Positions 1 through 4,527 of a DNA stretch of 5,346 bases are shown in pieces. Under the pieces are notes generated by a model that was given only the letters and a program-made list of their open reading frames with translations, was not told where the DNA came from and did not search any database. The stretch lies in the NCBI GenBank assembly GCA_023129815.1, contig JAGMBH010000020.1:1-5346 (forward strand), written 5' to 3'. The position numbers and the translations under genes were made by a program. This DNA comes from Dehalococcoidia bacterium. GTDB lineage: Bacteria > Chloroflexota > Dehalococcoidia > GIF9 > AB-539-J10. How positions within the stretch are numbered: position 1 is the stretch's first letter; each line of letters opens with the position of its first letter.

Positions 1-855
1 TATACCTTGGAGGATATAAAGGGGAAAGACATTGATGATTGTATCATTCCAAGAAGCAGAAAGAAGGAAGGGAGGAGTCTCAGCAGGAGGACTTGGGTGG
101 GAGAGGTTGTCGTGGCAGAGTCTGTTAGAAAAAAAGCAGATGGAGGAGAAATTCCCGTTTCCATCCTTGGAGCACCCATCATGATTGGTGACAAACGAGT
201 AGGTATGTTTGCCATCTACAGGGACATCACTGAGCGCAAGCAAGCACAAGAGCAGCTTGAGAATTCCTTTGTTGACCTGGCGGAGACTGTTTCGCGGGCC
301 ATGGAGTCCCGAGACCCCTATACCTCAGGTCACCAGCGGAGAGTAGCCGAGCTAGCTTGCCTTGTGGGTAAAAAGATGGGATTGGATAAGAACAGACTCC
401 AGGGGCTACACATTGGTGGACTGCTCCACGACATTGGTAAAATTTCTACTCCAGAGTCTATTCTCAGTAAGCCAGGTGAACTAGCTGATGAGGAATGGAG
501 TCTTATCTATGCTCATACGAAACAAGGTTACCTAATATTGAAAGGCACAAACCTCCCCTGGCCGGTGGCTGATATGGCGTTGCATCATCATGAGCGGCTG
601 GATGGCTCGGGCTATCCCCACGGCATCAGCGGTGATAAGTTGAGCCTGGAAGTTCGTATTCTAGGAGTCTGCGATGTGGTGGAGGCGATGAGTTCCCACC
701 GCCCCTATCGTCCAGCAAGGAGTATGGCGGAGATTCTGAAAGAGCTCAGGAGCGGCAGGGGAACAAAATATGATGCCAATGTGGTAGATGTAATGTTAGA
801 GATAATTGAAAATGGGGAATTCGAGGTTGGGGGCGAGGTGAGCAGACAACTTTGA
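1..855 (+). CDS. PAS-HD-GYP protein, predicted cyclic di-GMP phosphodiesterase (5' partial)
   Basis: The reading frame is open at the first base, so the N-terminus and probably further sensor domains lie upstream; a TTG at 7 is in frame but has no reason to be the start. Counting from that TTG, residues about 30-78 are the end of a PAS domain, closing with the typical RDITERKQ signature. A helical linker (79-100) leads to an HD-GYP domain (about 95-265). Expected metal ligands and signature residues are present: H109, the HD pair H141-D142 within LLHDIGK, H170, the HHERLDGSGYP motif at 194-204, and D223. By family knowledge, intact HD-GYP domains hydrolyse cyclic di-GMP to pGpG or GMP in the cytosol, here presumably under control of the PAS sensor. 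No receiver domain is visible in this part. The enzymatic call is inferred from motifs. The gene is followed by repeats, not by another plus-strand gene. Confidence 0.93.
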   Translation, partial: YTLEDIKGKDIDDCIIPRSRKKEGRSLSRRTWVGEVVVAESVRKKADGGEIPVSILGAPIMIGDKRVGMFAIYRDITERKQAQEQLENSFVDLAETVSRAMESRDPYTSGHQRRVAELACLVGKKMGLDKNRLQGLHIGGLLHDIGKISTPESILSKPGELADEEWSLIYAHTKQGYLILKGTNLPWPVADMALHHHERLDGSGYPHGISGDKLSLEVRILGVCDVVEAMSSHRPYRPARSMAEILKELRSGRGTKYDANVVDVMLEIIENGEFEVGGEVSRQL

Positions 856-953
856 AAGTGTCTCTGAGACCCTTCACTAGCCCCTTCGCTACGCTCAAGG
901 CTTCGGTTCAGGGTGATAAAGGAAGGTTGTCATTCTGAACTCTTTGCTTTTCT

Positions 954-1114
954 GTCATTGCGAGCCCTTTACTTGCTGTCATTCCTTCACTTCGTTCAGG
1001 ACGGCGTCTGAGGGAGAGAAGCGACCGAAGAATCTCGCTCAGGACAGGCTCCGCGTGGCAATCTCATTCTGATTCCTTGGAGATTGCTTCGGTACTAACG
1101 TGCCTCACAATGGC
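954..1114. repeat. Inverted pair of GTCATTGYGAG...AATCTC repeat units
   Basis: The left unit begins GTCATTGCGAGCC (954-966) and runs through CGAAGAATCTCG (1026-1037) to GCAATCTC (1058-1065). After 14 bases, GAGATTGC (1080-1087) starts the opposite-strand copy, which ends at GCCTCACAATGGC (1102-1114). The inner 8-bp arms are perfect complements. The outer 13-base ends match at about 10 positions once one is reverse-complemented. Read on the minus strand, the right unit is the compact form (35 bases). The left unit is longer and appears to hold extra repeat fragments, including one at 978-1000. Confidence 0.6.
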
Positions 1115-1128
1115 GGAAGAAAGGGTTA

Positions 1129-1176
1129 TCATTCTGAGCACTTCGTTCCTCAGTGCAAGCTCCGCGAAGAATCTCG
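1129..1176 (+). repeat. Further GTCATT-family repeat unit
   Basis: This 48-base unit starts TCATTCTGAGC (1129-1139) and ends GCGAAGAATCTCG (1164-1176). It shares both ends with the copies at 927-1037, in the same orientation as the left half of the 954-1114 pair. It lies just beyond the 3' end of the HAD phosphatase gene. Confidence 0.55.
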
Positions 1177-1200
1177 TAACGCTTACCAATAATAGCCCAG

Positions 1201-1854
1201 CTACAAAAGTTTCAATACTTTAACAACGTCGGCAAAGTCGTCAAATGGCTTATATGTGTTGTTCTTTCTACAGTATGCTAGCAGCGCGCCTCGGGCTAAA
1301 ATTAGGTGAGCATACTTTGCCGGGACGATATCAGAGTCACCGTTGCCGACATATATCACCCTGTAGCCCTGTCTCAGAAATGATTTGATATACGCCTCTT
1401 TCAGGCCATCGTCTAATTGACTCCCATCCGGCCCTATATATTGGACTTTCGTTTCTTCTGGGTGGAACGAGCTTTGCGCCGCATATACCTCAAGGTTTTC
1501 CAAGCCGATGTCTTTTAGTATTGCCTTTATGTAGAACTCTAGCCCGTTGCTCACAATGACAAACCTGAAATCTCTCTTTTTACAGTAACTTACCAGTTTG
1601 TGAAATCCAGCTCGTATTTTGACTTTGCCCTTTATAGCCTCAAGCAATGGCTGTTTGTCAACTTTAACCATAGCAAAAGCCCTGGTGTTGAACTGCCCCA
1701 CAGATATCTTGTGCTCCTTATACTCCTGCAGCACTTGCCGCCAATCGCCTTGGGCGAAGGCATCTAGAAGAAGGAAGCTAGCATCCTCCTCAGTAATGGT
1801 GCCATCGAAATCGCATTGAACCAAAGTTTTCATCGGTCGGGGAAAGGTTAACAT
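1201..1854 (-). CDS. MtnX-like HAD-IB family phosphatase
   Basis: A complete 217-residue haloacid dehalogenase superfamily phosphatase of the subfamily IB (phosphoserine phosphatase/MtnX) type. Motif I is CDFDGTIT, with nucleophile D15 and acid/base D17. Motif II is IVSNG with S102. A lysine suitable for motif III lies in the K136 or K152 area. Motif IV is GNGDSD (170-175). The helical cap sits between motifs I and II (about 24-80). MtnX itself dephosphorylates 2-hydroxy-3-keto-5-methylthiopentenyl-1-phosphate in methionine salvage, but no other salvage gene is present, so the substrate is unassigned and no symbol is given. In related HADs the first motif IV acid is usually Asp (GDGxxD); here it is N171. 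The start is uncertain: ATG at 1854 gives seven extra residues, while an in-frame ATG at 1833 gives MKTLVQCDFDGT, the usual family distance to motif I. Neither has a good Shine-Dalgarno sequence. It is a single minus-strand gene convergent with the HD-GYP gene. Confidence 0.88.
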   Translation of the reverse strand: MLTFPRPMKTLVQCDFDGTITEEDASFLLLDAFAQGDWRQVLQEYKEHKISVGQFNTRAFAMVKVDKQPLLEAIKGKVKIRAGFHKLVSYCKKRDFRFVIVSNGLEFYIKAILKDIGLENLEVYAAQSSFHPEETKVQYIGPDGSQLDDGLKEAYIKSFLRQGYRVIYVGNGDSDIVPAKYAHLILARGALLAYCRKNNTYKPFDDFADVVKVLKLL

Positions 1855-2079
1855 CTTTTGCTGGCAAGATAAAGAGAGCGAACTCGTTCATCTGATTGGT
1901 GACCTATGTTTTCCTTCCTTGTCATTGTGAGCGACGCGAAGCAAGCTCATTTCCCCCTGGATTGCGGAGCTTGTTCCGAGCGCAAACGGGGAATCCCACT
2001 CCGAGTTTACTTCGGCTACGCCTCGCAACCGCAAAGCTCCTGGCAATGATAGCCCTCTCGTCATTGCGAGCCGAAATTT

Positions 2080-2098
2080 CTCTTCCTTTAAGGGAGAG
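2080..2098 (+). repeat. CTCTCCC-type hairpin, copy 1
   Basis: CTCTTCC (2080-2086) pairs with GGGAGAG (2092-2098) across the 5-base loop TTTAA, with one G-T pair. It is followed by GATTAAG, as is the copy at 2391-2411. It lacks the T-run of an intrinsic terminator. Confidence 0.5.
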
Positions 2099-2113
2099 GA
2101 TTAAGTCAGTACT

Positions 2114-2212
2114 TCGTAGTGCGAGGCTTTAGCCCTGTGTAGTAGCGCAGATTACTACACTGGGTAGCCTCGTGCCCAGGTAACTGCACGACCCTGAAGG
2201 GTCGCACTACGA
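2114..2212. repeat. Inverted pair of TCGTAGTG-flanked hairpins, one interrupted
   Basis: The outer ends TCGTAGTGCGA (2114-2124) and TCGCACTACGA (2202-2212) are perfect 11-bp complements. The right unit, read on the minus strand, is TCGTAGTG, stem CGACCC/GGGTCG (plus 2199-2204 and 2189-2194), loop TTCA, then TGC. The left unit on the plus strand has the same plan: TCGTAGTG, stem CGAGGC (2122-2127), loop TTTA, then GCCTCG (2167-2172) and TGC. In the left unit the second stem half is separated by a 35-base insert (2132-2166) that itself forms a hairpin, GTGTAGTA (2137-2144) with TACTACAC (2153-2160). Confidence 0.7.
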
Positions 2213-2278
2213 GTGTGCTACCAAAAGATTGCCTATTTATTTCTGTTCACAAAGATGGGGGTTATACATTCATACCTT

Positions 2279-2305
2279 GGTCGGGGACAAGCCCCGACCC
2301 TACGA
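2279..2305 (-). repeat. TCGTAG-flanked hairpin, 8-bp stem
   Basis: GGTCGGGG (2279-2286) pairs perfectly with CCCCGACC (2292-2299) over the loop ACAAG. Read on the minus strand it begins TCGTAG and continues directly into the stem, like the neighbouring units at 2114-2212 and 2484-2509 but with different stem bases. No T-run follows on either strand. Confidence 0.65.
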
Positions 2306-2332
2306 GCCGCTTCTGTATCCCCCTCACTCTAA

Positions 2333-2355
2333 CTCTCTCCCGCGAGGGGAGAGAG
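2333..2355 (+). repeat. CTCTCCC-type hairpin, copy 2
   Basis: CTCTCTCCC (2333-2341) pairs perfectly with GGGAGAGAG (2347-2355) around the loop GCGAG. It is preceded by CCCTCACTCTAA, a lead-in often seen with this widespread repeat (from memory). Confidence 0.6.
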
Positions 2356-2390
2356 GATCATTATGAATCTACTGCACTCCTTAAGTGCTT

Positions 2391-2411
2391 CCTCTCCCTC
2401 GACGGGAGAGG
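2391..2411 (+). repeat. CTCTCCC-type hairpin, copy 3
   Basis: CCTCTCCC (2391-2398) pairs perfectly with GGGAGAGG (2404-2411) around the loop TCGAC. It is followed by ATTAAGGG. The right arm and tail repeat the sequence at 2092-2105 exactly. Confidence 0.6.
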
Positions 2412-2483
2412 ATTAAGGGCAAGGAGTCCCTCCCCACATCATCCCTTATCTGGCGAGGGACGTAAGGGTGAAAGACAAGCCAA

Positions 2484-2509
2484 TCGTAGTGGCGGGGTTC
2501 ATCCCCGCC
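2484..2509 (+). repeat. TCGTAG-flanked hairpin, GC-rich 7-bp stem
   Basis: After TCGTAGT (2484-2490), GGCGGGG (2491-2497) pairs perfectly with CCCCGCC (2503-2509) over the loop TTCAT. It has the same architecture as the units at 2114-2212 and 2279-2305, and sits just inside the right terminus (2514-2527) of the mosaic block. Confidence 0.65.
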
Positions 2510-2555
2510 TTATGCTCGCAATGACAAAGAGCAGAGCTTGCAAATGTGGGTTGGC

Positions 2556-2585
2556 TTGAGGTAGGCTTATAACACTGCATAAAAT
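2556..2585 (+). promoter_or_regulatory. Candidate sigma-70-type promoter for the DUF350/transglutaminase pair
   Basis: TTGAGG (2556-2561) and TAAAAT (2580-2585) are separated by 18 bases. They match the -35 consensus at four of six positions and the -10 at five of six. Transcription would begin near 2592, about 22 bases before the ATG at 2614 and just ahead of the ribosome binding site AAGGAG (2599-2604). It lies immediately outside the repeat block. This rests on pattern matching only. Confidence 0.35.
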
Positions 2586-2613
2586 GTAGATATCCTTTAA
2601 GGAGAAGAATGCT

Positions 2614-3081
2614 ATGAGTGCTTTTTATCTAATTGTGTTGCTCTGGGTGGGGCGAGTCATAATCTGGACGTTCATCTGTGCCTTTCTAGCCTGGCTTGGG
2701 ATTAGGGTATTGGATGCGCTTACCCCAGGCATTCACCAACGGCAGAGAATAGGCGAAGACCCCGTCTCAGTAGGACTCTTTATAGCTGGGTTCTTGATTT
2801 TAATAGGCTTAGTTATCCATGGGGTGGTAATCGGGCCGGTCTTGGTTGGTGCTGGGCTCTGGCAAAGCCTGGTCGAACCCAGGAGGTTGGGGTTGATAGC
2901 TGTTAGCTTTTTCGTCAGCCTCCTTCTTGGCATAGCCTTGCTTTACATCATAGACAAACTAACGCCCAAAATACCTTTTGGGAGCGTTGAGCGGAATCCC
3001 GTTGCCGTAGGGATATATGTTTTTGGTTATTTAGTTTTCTTTGGTTTGATAATTCACGCTGCTCTAATCATGCCTTTGTAA
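2614..3081 (+). CDS. DUF350-like four-helix inner membrane protein with internal duplication
   Basis: A 155-residue integral membrane protein with about four hydrophobic segments (roughly residues 5-33, 51-82, 92-113, 130-153). The two halves repeat each other. D34-x-L-T-P38, then P50-V-S-V-G54, then G65-L-V-I-H69 corresponds to D114-x-L-T-P118, P129-V-A-V-G133 and G144-L-I-I-H148. This LTP...NPVAVG layout and the length fit the DUF350 (YjfL-like) family, whose members carry two such units and have no settled biochemical function. The assignment is by eye. The start is well supported: AAGGAG at 2599-2604 lies nine bases before the ATG. The stop is only six bases before the next gene's ATG, so the two are almost certainly co-transcribed and probably translationally coupled. 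Context suggests an envelope role with the secreted transglutaminase-like protein; the nature of that role is unknown. Confidence 0.75.
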   Translation: MSAFYLIVLLWVGRVIIWTFICAFLAWLGIRVLDALTPGIHQRQRIGEDPVSVGLFIAGFLILIGLVIHGVVIGPVLVGAGLWQSLVEPRRLGLIAVSFFVSLLLGIALLYIIDKLTPKIPFGSVERNPVAVGIYVFGYLVFFGLIIHAALIMPL

Positions 3082-3087
3082 GCTGCT

Positions 3088-3915
3088 ATGTCCAAACATC
3101 TAAGGGTCATTTTGTTTTCTGTAGCCATCTTGTTGGTGATGGTGCCTGCTTCTGCCCTGGCGGTATCATCAACAAACTTTTATAAACAGGGTGGCGAGGT
3201 TTTTGATGATTGGGATATATGCCGTACTAACGCTGTTGGTGAGGATGGTTTTTTCCAAGTTTATTCTGAAACAGAATTTTGTCCCATTATCCTAGGTGAG
3301 AGCTTAGGAGAAAATACTGATAAGGCTTACCAGGTCGGCCAGCAATTGGCCCAAGATTATGCTGATATTCATCAGAGGGCGGAGAAGATTTTTGTTTTTG
3401 CCCGCGGCAAAGTTAAATATACCTCAGATGCAGACCAGTTTGGTTTTCCCGAGTTTGCTCAGAATGCCGATGAGCTGGCAGCTACTATCGAGGATGAAGG
3501 CTTCGCCTACGGCGACTGTGAGGATTACGCCGTTTTGCTTGCCGTCATGTATAAGGGGGCAGGTTTTCGTTCCGCTATAGTATTGGCATCTGACCACACT
3601 GCTGCTTTGGTGTATCTACCGAAGTATAACAAGGCTAATAAAATCCTGTCTGTCAATGACGAGCCTGGCTGGGTTTGGGCTGAAGCTACTGGTGGGAACA
3701 ACCCTTTAGGTTGGATGCCGGAGAGGTATATAGGAAAAAGGCTAGGGTTTTACGAAGTTGAAGATGAAGCTATAATTGCGGTGGAGCCACCTGATAAACC
3801 TTCCACTACTGTTACCAAAGGGGGTGGCAGCACCGGAATTCACATATCTCCCTTCTTCAGCGTGTTGGCAATGATGTGGTTTCTTTCCCTATTTCGAAGG
3901 CGCAGGCGAAGGTGA
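3088..3915 (+). CDS. Exported transglutaminase-like cysteine protein with C-terminal sorting-type tail
   Basis: A 275-residue protein. Residues 1-25 are a signal peptide: K3 and R6, a hydrophobic core (7-19), and probable cleavage after ALA at 23-25. The central domain (about 80-215) is transglutaminase-like: the GDCEDYAVLLAVM motif gives nucleophile C144 at a helix start, H170 is in DHTAALVYL, and WAEATGG gives E199 at the place of the usual catalytic Asp. C45 and C65 in the mature N-terminal region could form a disulfide. A low-complexity linker (233-250, Pro/Thr, then GGGSTG) is followed by a hydrophobic segment (253-269) and six arginines at the very C-terminus. This is a membrane-anchor or sorting-signal layout resembling GlyGly-CTERM. 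Family members act as peptidases, transglutaminases or inactive binding domains, so the substrate is unknown. There is no clear Shine-Dalgarno; translation is probably coupled to the gene six bases upstream. No terminator is visible after it. Confidence 0.82.
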   Translation: MSKHLRVILFSVAILLVMVPASALAVSSTNFYKQGGEVFDDWDICRTNAVGEDGFFQVYSETEFCPIILGESLGENTDKAYQVGQQLAQDYADIHQRAEKIFVFARGKVKYTSDADQFGFPEFAQNADELAATIEDEGFAYGDCEDYAVLLAVMYKGAGFRSAIVLASDHTAALVYLPKYNKANKILSVNDEPGWVWAEATGGNNPLGWMPERYIGKRLGFYEVEDEAIIAVEPPDKPSTTVTKGGGSTGIHISPFFSVLAMMWFLSLFRRRRRR

Positions 3916-3979
3916 AATTGGCTTAGTGCTTTTCTTGGGGTGAACTAAATTTGGGTTCTTGTATTGCCGGTACAGCAAG

Positions 3980-4054
3980 CGACCCCGAGGGGATTCGAAC
4001 CCCTGATCTCCACCGTGACAGGGTGGCATGTTAAAACCGCTACACCACGGGGCC
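3980..4054 (-). tRNA. tRNA-Asp (anticodon GTC)
   Basis: On the minus strand the cloverleaf is complete. The acceptor arm GGCCCCG pairs with CGGGGTC with one G-U. The D stem is GTGT/ACAT. The anticodon stem CCACC/GGTGG encloses the loop CTGTCAC, with GTC at plus positions 4017-4019. The T arm is AGGGG-TTCGAAT-CCCCT. The unpaired discriminator base is G (complement of 3980), as expected for tRNA-Asp. The next bases are CTT, so the CCA end is not encoded and must be added by a nucleotidyltransferase. It decodes GAC and GAU. It converges on the transglutaminase-like gene with a 64-base gap. Confidence 0.97.
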
Positions 4055-4078
4055 ATTAGTAGGAACTTTTCAAAGCTA

Positions 4079-4108
4079 AGTCTATCAAGGGAAACTTTGT
4101 TCTGTCAA
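4079..4108 (-). promoter_or_regulatory. Candidate promoter of the tRNA-Asp gene
   Basis: On the minus strand a perfect -35 TTGACA (4108-4103) is followed, after 18 bases, by TAGACT (4084-4079), which matches the -10 consensus at four of six positions. Transcription would start near 4072, giving a leader of about 18 bases before the mature tRNA 5' end at 4054. The -35 box lies in the left arm of the inverted repeat at 4099-4132. Confidence 0.5.
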
Positions 4109-4132
4109 GCAAAGCAGTATGCTTGACAGAAC
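4099..4132. repeat. 12-bp perfect inverted repeat containing two outward TTGACA boxes
   Basis: GTTCTGTCAAGC (4099-4110) and GCTTGACAGAAC (4121-4132) are exact reverse complements around a 10-base centre (4111-4120). Each arm contains TTGACA reading outward, one on each strand. It could be a divergent promoter core, a dyad operator for a dimeric regulator, or both. No T-run follows, so a terminator role is less likely. Confidence 0.75.
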
Positions 4133-4151
4133 TTATCTGAGAAAGCAGAAT
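4123..4151 (+). promoter_or_regulatory. Candidate promoter of the FAIM-like gene and surE
   Basis: A perfect TTGACA (4123-4128) is followed after 17 bases by CAGAAT (4146-4151), which matches the -10 consensus at four of six positions, including the final AAT. Transcription would begin near 4158, about 40 bases before the ATG at 4197. The -35 box lies in the right arm of the inverted repeat shared with the tRNA promoter. Confidence 0.4.
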
Positions 4152-4196
4152 ATCAGAGCATAAGATTAAGAAATTAGGATAAGAAATGGGTAAACG

Positions 4197-4484
4197 ATGC
4201 CTAGGATGGGTAAATCTTGGACAGTGAGAGTTCGTGGTCGGAAGCATACTGTGGAAGTTAAGCGCAAACCCTGGCTTGCGATAGGGGTAGTGGAGGTTGA
4301 TGGTGAGCGAGTGGGGATGTTCCCGGCTAAAGCGCTCTCAATAGGAATATCACTTTTTCCCAACCCCGAAGTTTACTTTGAAGTTTCTGGCGTTCCTTGC
4401 GTGCTAAAGGTACAGCCTGGCATGTTCACATATGCCTATGAGCTTTATGTTGATGAGAAGCTTGTGGAGCCTGATGTAGTGTGA
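4197..4484 (+). CDS. Small FAIM1-like beta-rich protein, function unknown
   Basis: A 95-residue protein with no signal peptide or membrane segment, so probably cytosolic. It is rich in alternating beta-strand patterns. WTVRV (8-12), KHTVEVKR (16-23) and the VVEVDGERV turn (31-39) are followed by VYFEVSGVPCVLKV and then FTYAYELYVDEKLVEP near the C-terminus. The order (strand, xHxVEx, V-DG-V turn, F..Y.YEL.VDGK.V) recalls FAIM1, the Fas apoptotic inhibitory molecule fold of eukaryotes. This is a by-eye resemblance, not a demonstrated homology. The start is uncertain: ATG at 4197 or in-frame ATG at 4206, neither with a strong Shine-Dalgarno. The best ribosome site (AGGA, 4176-4179) instead faces an out-of-frame ATG at 4186. 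surE begins 43 bases downstream on the same strand and is probably co-transcribed from the promoter at 4123-4151. Confidence 0.7.
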   Translation: MPRMGKSWTVRVRGRKHTVEVKRKPWLAIGVVEVDGERVGMFPAKALSIGISLFPNPEVYFEVSGVPCVLKVQPGMFTYAYELYVDEKLVEPDVV

Positions 4485-4527
4485 AAACCCCTCGCGCTAG
4501 CGTCTCAGTAAATAGTGACAAGGAAAT

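Larger units (their letters stand above)
856..1200. repeat. Non-coding interval filled with GTCATT-type interspersed repeats
   Basis: This 345-base gap lies between convergent genes and has no supportable coding region. It contains several degenerate copies of a short unit that starts GTCATTG(C/T)GAG or TCATTCTGA and ends GAAG(C)AATCTC. Starts are seen at 927-940, 954-965, 978-985 and 1129-1139; ends at 1026-1037 and 1164-1176. A partly symmetrical segment (ACCCT at 869-873, AGGGT at 910-914) may be a further inverted copy. Such units are common intergenic repeats in some anaerobic bacteria (from memory). No T-run follows any stem, so a classical terminator is not evident, although the repeats could end transcription from both sides. 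Confidence 0.7.
1919..2527. repeat. Mosaic block of intergenic hairpin repeats
   Basis: This stretch of about 610 bases lies between the divergent HAD and DUF350-like genes and contains no believable gene. Its left end, TTGTCATTGTGAGC (1919-1932), and right end, GCTCGCAATGACAA (2514-2527), are inverted copies differing at one base. Inside are another GTCATTGCGAGC (2060-2071) and an inverted CAATGATAG copy near 2044-2052. Hairpins with TCGTAG flanks lie at 2114-2212, 2279-2305 and 2484-2509. CTCTCCC/GGGAGAG hairpins lie at 2080-2098, 2333-2355 and 2391-2411. The 14-base word GGGAGAGGATTAAG occurs at 2092-2105 and again at 2404-2417. Longer open frames here are by-products of the repeats. Confidence 0.75.

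Noticed and set aside
1896..2132. Open frame of 78 codons on the plus strand
   Set aside because: It lies almost wholly within the GTCATT-type repeats, has no ribosome site, and its predicted sequence is what such repeats give when translated. It is not a believable protein.
2080..2509. Hairpins considered as intrinsic terminators
   Set aside because: None of the stems is followed by a run of T on either strand, and several are clustered and repeated, so an interspersed repeat family explains them better.
856..2527. Possible CRISPR array
   Set aside because: Repeat copies differ in length and orientation, are unevenly spaced and interlocked, with no uniform spacers and no cas gene nearby.
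2215..2559. Open frame of 114 codons on the plus strand
   Set aside because: It runs through four or more hairpin repeats, is rich in Ser, Pro, Gly and Arg from their arms, and has no ribosome site or recognisable domain. It is repeat-derived.
3359..3580. Second-frame plus-strand open frame inside the transglutaminase-like gene
   Set aside because: It overlaps the catalytic domain of a clearly real gene and has no independent start signal.
3980..4054. tRNA gene as an integration (att) site
   Set aside because: No direct copy of the tRNA 3' end, integrase or phage gene is visible in the window.
4166..4363. Minus-strand open frames over the FAIM-like gene start and surE start
   Set aside because: They are antisense to better-supported genes, lack ribosome sites, and show no protein-like motif.
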